DNA from: Enchytraeus crypticus
Taxonomy: Eukaryota; Annelida; Clitellata; Enchytraeida; Enchytraeidae
Assembly (NCBI GenBank): GCA_905160935.1
Contig: CAJHZI010000350.1
Coordinates: 62,001 to 126,000 of the forward strand
DNA length: 64,000 nt
Direction of reading: 5' to 3'
Each line of letters opens with the position of its first letter. Within the stretch, counting starts at the first letter, position 1. The notes below the pieces were generated by a model. It saw nothing but the letters and a program-made list of their open reading frames with translations. It ran no database searches and was not told the DNA's origin. Shown piece after piece: positions 13,601 through 21,140 of this stretch. Made by a program: the position numbers and the translations under genes.

Positions 13601-13915
13601 TAAATTTGTAGAACATTTTGAATATTTTACATGACTTTTTTGTCAATATTTTTGTCAATTTTTTGTCAATTTCTTACATATCATCAACGAAAAATATGCT
13701 ATGAAGCTATTATATAAGAAGAACTGTTGTCGGTACCTGATATTCTTTCCCGTAAGGAATCCATCTCGCTGGGCTTGCTCCACAGCCAGAGTGATTGCAC
13801 CATGATTATAGTCCGATGACGTGTAGCCAATGCGAATTTCATCGCTTTCTTCCGAAGTAGTAGCAATCTCAAAAATTATGATCTCAAACAGAAGTAGCAA
13901 AGACGGCGCTCTCAT
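2967..13915 (-). CDS. Natriuretic peptide receptor / receptor guanylate cyclase-like, 5' part (7 exons, partial)
   Basis: Seven exons join in phase on the minus strand: 13915-13737, 12032-11923, 11057-10704, 9974-9769, 8823-8713, 4489-4354 and 3073-2967. They give about 401 codons. Residues 1-20 are a hydrophobic signal peptide. The rest is a type I periplasmic-binding-like ANF-receptor domain. Family marks are DVIIGPPCS near residue 90, [12 protein letters not shown] in exon 4, [10 protein letters not shown] in exon 6, and NGDRN followed by SLWAFD in exon 7, the usual end of the domain. Proteins of this family bind peptide or other extracellular ligands at the plasma membrane. In the cyclase forms a kinase-homology and a cyclase domain follow the membrane helix, while clearance receptors lack them. 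Those parts are off the left edge, so I cannot tell which form this is. Introns hold SINE-A copies, RTE-like LINE pieces and a TA array. Confidence 0.86.
3074..3443. other. Receptor intron 6, 5'-distal part; nothing recognised
   Basis: No repeat family or exon was recognised between exon 7 and the SINE-A copy that follows. Confidence 0.4.
3444..3590 (+). repeat. SINE-A copy, near full length
   Basis: One of the best copies. It has 'gccagtggcgaagtcggtaa' (A-box-like), GGTTCAAATCC (B box) near 3497-3510, and the non-tRNA tail with 'ctttcgagtc' and 'tgacgttaac', ending in a T/A-rich stretch. It lies in an intron of the receptor gene, opposite to the gene's direction. Confidence 0.88.
3591..4353. 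other. Receptor intron 6, remainder; two inverted repeats
   Basis: Positions 4081-4100 and 4102-4121 form a 20-bp inverted repeat with one mismatch and a 1-nt spacer. A second, less perfect one is at about 4000-4045. No other feature was recognised. Confidence 0.6.
4354..4489 (-). CDS. Receptor exon 6
   Basis: Acceptor tgtcacag, donor G|gttcgt. Phase 0 in, phase 1 out. It encodes [17 protein letters not shown], then [16 protein letters not shown] and QGSQFA. The LYD-x-x-YLY motif and the G-x-D-x-RNG-S motif are typical of the second lobe of ANF-receptor domains. Confidence 0.82.
4657..4695. repeat. (TA)n microsatellite
   Basis: About 39 bp of uninterrupted TA inside receptor intron 5. Confidence 0.95.
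4980..5100 (+). repeat. SINE-A copy, degenerate
   Basis: It is recognisable by 'agggttcaaattcagtg' (degraded B box), 'cactgacat' and 'ctttcgagcaagaaattgac'. Older than the other copies, judging by its divergence. Confidence 0.6.
5101..5849. other. Receptor intron 5 spacer; nothing certain
   Basis: AT-rich sequence. A short module D end (gcacaacacgggg) sits at about 5799-5812. No coding exon seen. Confidence 0.4.
5850..5897. repeat. (AAT)n/(ATT)n palindromic microsatellite
   Basis: About eight AAT units turn directly into ATT units, making a self-complementary AT hairpin. It sits next to the retroelement fragment that follows. Confidence 0.85.
5898..6830 (-). mobile_element. Retroelement C-terminal domain, degenerate copy 1
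   Basis: On the minus strand, pieces in different frames read ISSDWLHAL, then a Cys-rich [16 protein letters not shown] region near 6530, then [25 protein letters not shown] and [11 protein letters not shown]. This set (a C-x-C-G knuckle, a 'D-x-T-x-x-DT' block and a final 'VPVxxET' block) is the C-terminal module of a widespread group of marine-invertebrate reverse-transcriptase ORFs. I am not sure of the clade name. No RT core is present. Stops and frameshifts show that it is dead. A second copy of its 3' end is at 45010-45295. Confidence 0.7.
6831..8042. other. Receptor intron 5 spacer; short palindrome
   Basis: Very AT-rich. Positions 7191-7202 and 7208-7219 are a perfect 12-bp inverted repeat with a 5-nt spacer. 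Small ORFs at 7434-7788 on both strands match nothing I recognise and are probably chance. Confidence 0.5.
8043..8182 (+). repeat. SINE-A copy, near full length
   Basis: It has 'gccagtggcgatgtcagtaa', the B box GGTTCAAATCC near 8095, and a tail with 'cgctttcgagtgaggaaac', ending 'ttaccagctttta'. Inside receptor intron 5. Confidence 0.88.
8417..8515 (+). repeat. SINE-A copy, 5'-truncated
   Basis: It begins within the tRNA-like region (ggtatgtgcggggttcaaat) and keeps the whole tail. It lies only about 240 bp after the preceding copy in the same orientation. Confidence 0.85.
8713..8823 (-). CDS. Receptor exon 5
   Basis: Acceptor tttacag, donor CAG|gtcagt, phase 0 at both ends, 37 codons. It encodes [16 protein letters not shown], then [18 protein letters not shown]. 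It joins in frame to exons 4 and 6, which carry clear ANF-receptor motifs. By itself it is less conserved, so the call rests on splice sites, phase and position. Confidence 0.7.
8824..9768. other. Receptor intron 4; module D fragment near 9015-9080
   Basis: Positions 9018-9080 match module D (gaggcgactaa, then aactgaggaaggcaat). Otherwise nothing recognised. Confidence 0.45.
9769..9974 (-). CDS. Receptor exon 4
   Basis: Acceptor gttgtag, donor CAG|gttaat. Phase 1 in, phase 0 out. With the A from exon 3 the start reads [17 protein letters not shown], followed by [17 protein letters not shown]. This is the strand-helix 'RxIxLC....xxxRxxxxAAxxxGMTNGDYxFF' block conserved in natriuretic-peptide receptors and receptor cyclases. 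Confidence 0.88.
10063..10122. repeat. 29-bp perfect palindrome, 2-nt spacer
   Basis: Arms 10063-10091 and 10094-10122 are exact inverted complements around 'aa'. The right arm continues into sequence (about 10105-10185) that reads [20 protein letters not shown] on the plus strand, like the tail of a LINE reverse-transcriptase ORF. Confidence 0.9.
10094..10187 (+). mobile_element. Probable LINE ORF2 tail fragment
   Basis: A short plus-strand reading ([16 protein letters not shown]) resembles the basic C-terminal tail of CR1/L2/Crack-type LINE proteins. It is too short for a firm class. It is bounded on the left by the palindrome and on the right by a SINE-A tail. Confidence 0.35.
10188..10268 (+). 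repeat. SINE-A copy, 5'-truncated
   Basis: It starts at 'cctgggctcgtccgtcactg', just after the B box, and retains the tail through 'ttaccagctttt'. Confidence 0.8.
10270..10497 (-). repeat. Module D copy
   Basis: Reverse-complement match to 45722-45965: 'gtgttgtgctcgggtgtggt', the 'gtacgtaagaggcaacta' block, 'cccaggattaaattg', and the 'ggtttcccgtcc/accacctcag' block. It is a conserved non-coding repeat often seen with RTE-like 3' ends. Confidence 0.7.
10498..10660. repeat. TA-rich array
   Basis: About 160 bp of (TA)n with occasional C/G interruptions. It produces long spurious ORFs of Tyr and Ile on both strands. Confidence 0.95.
10704..11057 (-). CDS. Receptor exon 3: core of ligand-binding domain
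   Basis: Acceptor cctag, donor A|gtaggtg, phase 1 in and phase 1 out, 354 nt. It begins [20 protein letters not shown], then [36 protein letters not shown] and [13 protein letters not shown]. The order 'C....ASYxNLPM', 'SDKxxxxTxxRxxG' and 'WxRVAxI' matches the first-lobe to second-lobe passage of the ANF-receptor family. Later Cys residues (SEWCSS) may form a disulfide. Confidence 0.9.
11080..11195. repeat. ATGTATAC short tandem repeat
   Basis: Imperfect repeats of 'tacatgtata' / 'catgtatacatatg' in receptor intron 2, close to the acceptor of exon 3. Confidence 0.75.
11655..11790 (+). repeat. SINE-A copy, degenerate
   Basis: 'gctaagtcggtatcaaatta', 'cagtaggttcagggtttaaa' and 'cactgatatgcgttcgagag' mark an old, decayed copy. 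Confidence 0.55.
11923..12032 (-). CDS. Receptor exon 2
   Basis: Acceptor atgcacag, donor A|gtaatt, phase 2 in, phase 1 out. It encodes [17 protein letters not shown], then [16 protein letters not shown]. The IGPPCS motif is diagnostic of ANF-receptor ligand-binding domains, and the upstream NRCD supplies a likely disulfide partner. Confidence 0.9.
12033..12454. other. Receptor intron 1, distal part; nothing recognised
   Basis: AT-rich sequence with no repeat family or exon that I can identify. Confidence 0.4.
12455..13125 (+). mobile_element. RTE-like LINE, 3' fragment (best C-terminal tail)
   Basis: Two overlapping frames (12476-12733 and 12693-13100) give the end of an RTE-type [57 protein letters not shown], then the tail [33 protein letters not shown] and [17 protein letters not shown]. 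The Y-G-C-E-T-W and R-G-R-G-R-P-R motifs are standard for this LINE group. One frameshift near 12700 breaks it, and the RT core is missing (5'-truncated). The 3' end is 'ccatgggcctgccagtaggc' followed by 'agtgcactaagagag'. Inserted in receptor intron 1, opposite to the gene. Confidence 0.88.
13322..13452 (+). repeat. SINE-A copy
   Basis: 'gccagtggcaatgtcggtaa', a diverged middle, the B box 'ggttcaaatcc' near 13377, and the tail 'ctttcgagagatgacactga'. Confidence 0.8.
13737..13915 (-). CDS. Receptor exon 1: start codon, signal peptide, first strand
   Basis: ATG is at 13915-13913. The first 20 residues are hydrophobic ([15 protein letters not shown]...), a likely signal peptide. Then come [14 protein letters not shown] and [19 protein letters not shown], the first beta strand and helix of the ANF-receptor fold. 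Donor AG|gtaccg, phase 2. I chose this Met because it directly precedes the hydrophobic leader and I saw no upstream coding. Confidence 0.85.
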
Positions 13916-14500
13916 TGCATCAATTAATTCTCAATTACATATGAACGATGTACTTTGTTGTGAGTCTTTATTTTAATTTACTTCTTTTAAGTTACAGAAG
14001 TTATGAAGAAACGTTGCAATTTCAATGATCTGCCAGATTTTGATTGAGTTACTCAGAGGATATATGTATTTACGAAATAAATATTTAAGTAAAAGATCTA
14101 CTACAAGTCTACTATTTTCTTACTAATTATAAACTGTCGGAAAATGTAGATTCTTCGCCTAATCAGGCGAAGAATCTACATTTTAACTTATATATTTTTC
14201 TATCTCTTGATTAAATGTTTATCGCTAATGAAATGGCGCACACCAATTAATCACCATTCGCTTATAATATCAGAACAGTATTCGCTGCACCTAGTAAGAC
14301 CTAACAGCAGCAACTGCTGCTACTGGCAACGGGTTGACAGATAAACTAACCTAACGCTATGATTAAAATGATAAATTAGCTTTGAATTTTTTTATATCGC
14401 GGCACGAATATTTAAAGTCAACAATAGGGAATAACATCTCTTCTTGCTTACACGCACACATTCCTTTTCTGTCTATCTGTCTATCTCCCTACTTACCTTT
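13916..14500. other. Upstream region of receptor gene; palindrome at 14141-14184
   Basis: The promoter should lie here but no element stands out. Arms 14141-14160 and 14165-14184 form a perfect 20-bp inverted repeat with a 4-nt spacer. Confidence 0.6.
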
Positions 14501-14505
14501 CCTCT

Positions 14506-14506
14506 C

Positions 14507-14551
<45 letters not shown>
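14506..14551. repeat. (CT)n microsatellite
   Basis: About 45 bp of CT dinucleotides. Confidence 0.95.
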
Positions 14552-14552
<1 letters not shown>

Positions 14553-14683
14553 ACAGCAAATATGACGTAAATATCTTTTAGAGGTATAATAACGCTACTT
14601 AAGATTCTATGCATGCGAGAAATGTGCCGCTAATGTGATGTCGTGAATGAGAGGACGGCGAGTTACGATGCGGAAGGAACGAA

Positions 14684-14685
<2 letters not shown>

Positions 14686-14727
<42 letters not shown>

Positions 14728-15175
14728 TATGTATATATATAAATATATATATATATAAATATACATATACAGTATATATATGATATAAATATATATGATA
14801 TGATATATGATATATTATATATATAATAATGTATATATGTATTATTATATATGTATATATATAATATATATACATGTATATATATACATATATATGCATA
14901 TATAGCCTATATATATATATATATATATATGTATATAGTATATATATATAGTATATATATACAGTATATATATATATACATATATACATACATATATATA
15001 TACAGTATATATATACAGTATATATACAGTATATATATATACAGTATATATATTTACGAATATACGAATATACATATATATTCGAATATACGATAATAAT
15101 AATATATAATATAATAATATAATAATATACGAATATATATATATATATATAATATATATATATATATGAATTTAC

Positions 15176-15218
<43 letters not shown>
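14686..15218. repeat. Long TA-rich array, about 530 bp
   Basis: (TA)n interrupted by GTATATA, CAGTATA and CGAATATA variants. It is the longest AT simple-sequence block in the window. The long ORFs over it on both strands are artefacts. Confidence 0.95.
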
Positions 15219-15219
<1 letters not shown>

Positions 15220-15220
15220 G

Positions 15221-15258
15221 GGTTTACTACTAGAGGCTGTAGTCTCTAGTAGTAAACC
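15221..15258. repeat. 15-bp palindrome at edge of TA array
   Basis: Arms 15221-15235 and 15244-15258 are exact inverted complements with an 8-nt spacer, directly after the TA array. Confidence 0.75.
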
Positions 15259-15355
15259 TTGATCACACAAACTCCACATAAGCGGGGAGGGTTTACATCG
15301 TTAGAATACTATATTTTTTAAAATACAGCCATGTATGGTAACCATGTATGGTAAA

Positions 15356-15466
15356 AAAGCTAATTTTAAGGTCAGTTTCCTCACTCGAAAGCGATGTCAG
15401 TGACGGGCGAGCCCAGAATTGGAACCCCGCACATAGGCCTACTGATCCGCGGTCGAATATCTGGTA
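15356..15466 (-). repeat. SINE-A copy
   Basis: The reverse complement shows the tail, then the B box (ggttccaattctgggctcgc), then 'tattcgaccgcggatcagta'. A TAGGCCTA octamer interrupts the tRNA-like part near 15434. Confidence 0.8.
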
Positions 15467-15776
15467 TGCTATTTAATGTTGGTAGCAATTCTATTCTAAC
15501 AAAAACGTTTTCGAACTAAGCTATCTCTCACGAAAAGTTACTGATACACGTATTAGAATAAAATGCAGATGACTCAAAAGCTTTTCGGTATAATTAATCC
15601 AAGGATCATGCAGAAGATCTGCGGTGTGCCGGATAATTGCAATTTATTGGCTGCGGCGTTGGCTTCATAGTCGGCGACGTGTTGTGTGAGGCGGCGTCAA
15701 CAAAATAATTAGAAAGTTTAACTGAAGTAATTTTTCTGGAAATTGTAACATAATAAACCCAATAAGTAGTAAAAGC

Positions 15777-15912
15777 AAAGCTGGTAAAGCTAAGGTTAAT
15801 GTCAGTTTCCTCACTCGAAAGCGATGTCAGAGACGGGAGAGCCCATGATTTGAACCCCGCACATACCGATCCGCGGTGGAATATCTTACCGACTTCGCCG
15901 CTGGCTCCAGAC
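15777..15912 (-). repeat. SINE-A copy, near full length
   Basis: All landmarks are present on the minus strand: 'gccagcggcgaagtcggtaa', 'ttccaccgcggatcggta', B box GGTTCAAATC, and tail 'ctttcgagtgaggaaactga'. Confidence 0.87.
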
Positions 15913-16389
15913 AATAAGATAACATAAGATGAATAAGGTTGTATTATTTTCGCAATATTTTCATACTTATCATTTAAATGTGCACTACCGCAATTTTAAT
16001 ACTCATATATTAATATTTTGGTGAGAAAATCGGTGTTTGATGTGTAGCTGGATTCCTCCATAAAGTCAAACTTTTTAGCTTTTGAGCTTATTACATCTAG
16101 ATGTATAAAACATGGACAATTACTACTTTTGAGAACTCTATGTAGAATTGTAAATTTAGAATTAAATTAGCAATCTTTAATCGAAGCAACGTTACGCAAT
16201 ATGAAACAAAATGTCTATAGTTATAACAAATTTTGTAGAAGCTCTCTAGTGTTAGATTGTTTAGTTATCGCACTTGTATTCTGCACTTTTTCGGTCTTTG
16301 TACGACACCTGTTAAATTTCTTAGTTGTTTAATTGACGAATAAAGATCTTCAAAGATTTAAATTGTTGGGGTGACTGTCCGTTACTGCA
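15913..16389. other. Intergenic spacer; nothing recognised
   Basis: AT-rich sequence between a SINE-A copy and an RTE-like LINE. Confidence 0.4.
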
Positions 16390-18238
16390 GTCTCTCTTAG
16401 TGCACTGCCTACTGGCAGGTCCATGGTACATAACGCCTCCACTCTTCTCTGTCTTCCGCCTTCCTCTTCATTTCCACATATGAGTGTGGCTTTAAATCAT
16501 CTAACATACCTAATCTCGGCCTGCCCCTGCCTCTTTTTCCTTCCATTCTACCTTCAATGACCTCTTTTAATAGACCTTCCCCCCCTCAGAATGTGTCCTA
16601 TCCATCTCTTCTTCCTATTTCTTACTAAGAAATAGGATCCTGAGAGTTGGCACAGATAGACAGTTGTCTATCTGTGCCACCTCTCTCCAGGATTTCCTCA
16701 TTTGTAACCTTTTGAGTCCAGCTAATCCTCTCCATTCTTCTCCAAATCCACTTTCAAATGCCTCCAGTTTCCTATATCTTCCTTCCTTAAGGTCCATGTT
16801 TCACATCCATACATCCATAGCGTGGTCCAAACCAAAGTTTTCACTATCTTTATCTTTGTGTCTTTCTTTAGACTTTTTTTGTTAATAGTTCTTTTCTACT
16901 ACCAAAGGCCGCTTTGCTTGTGCAATCCTACTGCATATTTCTGTCTCACATTTCCCATCATCGGTTATAGTATGATCCAAATTTTGAAACTCCTTACCTG
17001 TTCCAATTTCGTACCATTTATTGTGATATTAACTTCACCTTTATTATTGGACACTCTCATAACCTTGGTCTTTTTTATATTAATTTTCATGCCATATCTT
17101 TGGGCCGTATCATTCAGCCTATTCATTATCTTCTGCAATCCAATCTCGCTGCCCTCTACCATTCCTTGGTCATCTGCAAATTGTATATCTTGTAACAAAT
17201 TCCCTCCTACTTTTATTCCTTCTTCCAAGTCTTCCATGGCTTCCTCCATCATTGCCTCAGCTTAAATGTTAAACAGCAGCGGCGAAATGCTACAATCTTG
17301 TCTAACTCCACGTCCTATTTCATCTTCTTCTGAGTATTCTTGCTGAATTTTGATTACTGCTCTTTGATTCATGTACAAGTTCAAAATTAGTTTTCTATCT
17401 CTCCAGTCAATTCTAATTCTTTTTAAGATATTCGTCATCGTTATCCAATCAATCCTGTCAATGGCCTTCTCGAAGTCTACAAAGCATACAAAAACGTCAT
17501 TTCCATATTCAAAGTTTCTTTCGCAAAGCACCCGCATTTCTCCTATTGCTTCTCTTGTGCCGCATCCTTTCCTAAAACCAAATTGTGTCTTGCTCAGTAT
17601 CATCTCTGCTTCCGACTGAATGCGATTGTTTAATATCTTTAAGAAGATCTTCGATGCATGAGGTATTAGGCTGATTGTTCTGTAATCCGAACACTCCACA
17701 GCATTGGCTTTTTTGGGAATTGGAATCATCACTAACTTGGTAAAGTCGTCTGGCCAAATACCTGTACTGTACACTTCCATACATACCTCCATTAACTTTT
17801 TGAGTGTTTCTCCTTGCAACATTTTCAAGAATTCTGCTGGGATTTCATGTATTCCAGCTGCCTTCCCCTTCGTCATACAGTTAATTGCAGAATAAATTTC
17901 CTCCTTCATTAAATCGGGACCCCTTTTATCGTCTTCTATGATATTCTCTTCTTCTATTTTAAAATCCTCTTCAACTGGTTTCCCAGCCTTATGATACATA
18001 TTCCTCTACATATTCTCTCCATCTTTCCTTTAATTCGTCCAGCTCTGTTTTCAATTCCCCATCTTTACCCTAATATACTAATGTTCCCCTTTATACCTTA
18101 CCCATTATACCAATGTTCTTTACATCTCCTTTCTTTTTCTTATCGGTTCTTGTTAATATCCTGACTTCCTGGTATAATAGATCCGACCTCCCTCTTATAT
18201 CATATTCTGCTAAATCATCACACGTTTCACTCCACCAA
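16390..18238 (-). mobile_element. RTE-like LINE, longest copy (RT core to 3' end)
   Basis: Read on the minus strand from 18238 to 16390. The start is WWSETCDDLAEYDIRGRSDL, the linker before RT, then broken sequence. Then 17999-17262 is an open RT palm: [67 protein letters not shown] and QDCSISPLLFNIYAEA. The catalytic FADDQG follows at about 17195. The thumb and tail run to the 3' end 'ccatggacctgccagtaggc' at about 16415. The RT is an enzyme for target-primed reverse transcription, but this copy has frameshifts at about 17262, 16960 and 16800, and a 40-bp internal inversion at 16625-16664. The endonuclease is missing. The 5' end stops exactly at a palindrome. Confidence 0.9.
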
Positions 18239-18266
18239 ATTCATTGGTGGAGTGAAAAGTGTGATG
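18216..18266. repeat. 23-bp palindrome at LINE 5' truncation point
   Basis: Arms 18216-18238 and 18244-18266 are inverted complements with one mismatch and a 5-nt spacer. The left arm is still LINE coding sequence (WWSET...), so the right arm is an inverted copy of the LINE's own 5' end. Confidence 0.9.
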
Positions 18267-18716
18267 CAGTAGATCTATATTAATTAATAACATTCCAAAA
18301 CTATAACTAATATATAACTTAAATGTGGTGACTTTTAAACGGTTGACCTTTTGTAACGTTTGTAACCTTTTTATGTGTATCTACTATAGTTATTATATTG
18401 GACAAAACATCTCAAATATAGATTACTAGAGGATAAAATCCCTATTCGATGGTATTGCAGAGACTTAGATTGAAAATAAGTCATCTATGCCAATTCCAAC
18501 AGAGATGATGAATTAAATTAAATCTCTGGTATTAACAAAGCAACGATATTTTACAACAAGCAACGAAAATTACATTTTTCTTTCAAAAAAGCTTAGCTTA
18601 GTTTGACTTTTAGTCAAACTGCTTTTACTAAGAAAATAGTTAAACTGTTTCTGTAACTTTTATAGTTTCTGTAACATTTATGTAGTTAAACTTTCCGTTG
18701 CAACTATAAACTGAAC
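18267..18716. other. Intergenic spacer; nothing recognised
   Basis: AT-rich sequence with no identified feature. Confidence 0.4.
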
Positions 18717-18962
18717 TTTTGCCCATCAATATAATTAGCGTAACGTCAACGTATAATATAAAATTGTGCAATTAGCCTAATGTCGACGTATTGCATAAAA
18801 TTATGTATTAGCATTAAGCAACTAATATTACTGAAAGCGAAACTTAATTTTTGCCCATCATTGCAATTAGCCTGATGTAAACGTATAATATAAAATTGTG
18901 CAATTTGCCTAATGTCAACGTATTGTATACAATTACGCAATAGCATTAATCAACTAGTGTTA
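18717..18962. repeat. Tandem duplication, about 132-bp period
   Basis: About 115 bp starting at 18718 ('tttgcccatcaatataatta') recurs at 18850 ('tttgcccatcattgcaatta'), including 'acgtataatataaaattgtg'. The copies differ at many sites, so this is an old duplication. Confidence 0.8.
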
Positions 18963-19019
18963 TTGTAGGCGACATCTTTTCTAAGATACGAGAAACCTAA
19001 CTGTCGCAGGTTATTTTGG

Positions 19020-20790
19020 TTAAAAGTTCAGTGAATGCGATTTATATTGTAAGATTTAATTGCAGCTGCTACCAACACACAGGTATGTCTAAGCGGATAT
19101 ACATGATTTTCATATTTTTGCATTATCATGGCGGGAGTACATCGGCCTACTGATATGGGGAAACCAAACTCTCTGCATGCGGCCAGCCGAAGAATTTCAA
19201 TAAGTTGCAGATTTTGTTAATAGAAGATACACCTTGTGACTTGCAGTTGAGAAAAACAACATTTTTACATTTAATCATATTTGCTCAAATCAGCTTATAT
19301 ATCATGCTTCGTTGTACAAAACTATTGAGACATATGATGTTTCCTCGCCTGATTACATCCTCGTCGAGGTCATTTACCGACGGCGAGTTCGTAAACATTG
19401 CATTTTGGCCGTTTGCGATTAAGTTTGTCCTAAAAAGAAAAGTGCCTTTAACATACCGCTAACGTACCGCTGTCTCGTATGTCAATTCAAAGACGAATAT
19501 CTGATACTGAAAATGATATAATACTACAGCTAACAGAAAGAGCAAAATCTTTTCAGTATTTCTCAATTGCCTTGGATGAGAGAACTGATGTAAATGACAA
19601 TGCACAATTGATTCTGTTCATCCGCGGAGTTGATGAAATATTCGAGACAACTCAGGAGTTGGCTGGACTTGCTTCACTTCACGGCCAAACTACTGGGCTT
19701 GAAATATTTAATCGTGCCGATAATCGATGAACTGAAGTTGCTTGGTCGAAATTGGCTTGTGTAACAAAATTTGGTGCGCCTGCTATGATAGGCAATAAGA
19801 ATTGATTTATAGCACATTTAAAGCGTCATTTAACTCAGACAGGAAACAACCAGTCAATATTTGAGCATCATACATCTTACATCAAGCGCAACTGTGTGCC
19901 AAGACATTGAAGTGATGGATTTTGTATTTCAGAGAGTCAATTTCATTAAATCCAAGGGGCTGACAATTCAAATCTTTTTTTTGGAAGAGACTGAAACGGA
20001 GTTTGGCTGAAACGGCTTATTTATCTCTACAAGGATATTATCTAGATTATTTTTAGCCGATAACGGAAGAGACTCGTCCTTTAGTGTCAGATGAGATGCG
20101 GCGAGCAGATTTATATTTTCTTACTGAATCACATCCCATTTGAATCAACTGAATAAGAAAATGGAAGTTAATACGCTGTTGGTTTTAGTGTTGTTTGAGA
20201 TATTGACTGCATTTGAAAGAAAGTTCAAGCTCTTTACTCGGCAGTTGAAGGCAGGCGACATGGGTCACATTCCAACGTGTCGTCAGATGGCTGAAGCAGA
20301 ACATGGCGGGAGATTTGATTTCAGAAGTCAAGCAGCATATTTAGATAAATTTCAAGAGGAACTTGAAACAAGATTCATCTACTAAGAAACCGATGTATGA
20401 TCTGTTCAGTCAACCGTTTACTATTGATGTTGACAGCTTGGCTACATCACTGCAGTTAGAAGTGATCGATTTGCAGTCATCTTCAACACTTCGAATAATC
20501 CACAAGGATCCGGATGACTTAAATCTCTTTGCAAACTTTTGGTTAAAGGAATATTGTTGAAAATGCCCTTAAGCTCATTTCAGTGTTTGGAAGTAGTTAT
20601 ATATGTGAACAAACGTTTTCAGTAATGAACTTGAACAAGTCCAAGTTTCGATTAACTCTGACTGATGAAAATCTGCGATCAATTATAATTATGAGAGTTG
20701 AAACCAGCTGTATATCACAAAATGTTAAGGAACTTGCTTCTAAAAAATCTGCAATATTTCTCATTAGTGATTGACTTGCTAGAAAAGTAC
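19020..20790 (+). mobile_element. hAT transposase remnant, GTF2IRD2/ZBED-like
   Basis: Plus-strand pieces in several frames align in order with a hAT-superfamily transposase. They are SSRSFTDGEFVN (about 19350), SIQRRISDTENDIILQLTE and YFSIALDERTDVNDNAQLI with LASLHGQTTGLEIF (19479-19710), ERKFKLFTRQLKAGDMGHIP (about 20215), SQPFTIDVDSLATSLQLEVI (about 20410), and the C-terminal dimerisation block FGSSYICEQTFSVMNLNKSK (20586 on). The 'LDExTD' segment holds the first catalytic Asp region. The set is closest to the hAT proteins related to vertebrate GTF2IRD2 and ZBED family members. At least four frameshifts or stops make it a pseudogene. I did not find terminal repeats. The 5' limit is a guess. 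Confidence 0.82.
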
Positions 20791-20973
20791 ATACTGATGT
20801 TTAGTATGTTCTTCCTTGTTTAAAAGGGGTTGCTTTGGCCGCATTTAATACCTATTCTAGAATTTAAATGGATATAATAAATTTGACTGTCATAGTACCA
20901 ATGATAATTCAATTGTCATCGCTAATGCTACTGAGTCACACATGAGTGGTCGATGGGTGTGGGCTCTCATATG

Positions 20974-21016
<43 letters not shown>

Positions 21017-21024
21017 TATATATA

Positions 21025-21064
<40 letters not shown>

Positions 21065-21092
21065 TCTACAGATATATATAAATAGATATACA

Positions 21093-21137
<45 letters not shown>
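20974..21137. repeat. TA-rich array
   Basis: About 160 bp of (TA)n with a short interruption at 21061-21090. Confidence 0.95.
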
Positions 21138-21140
<3 letters not shown>

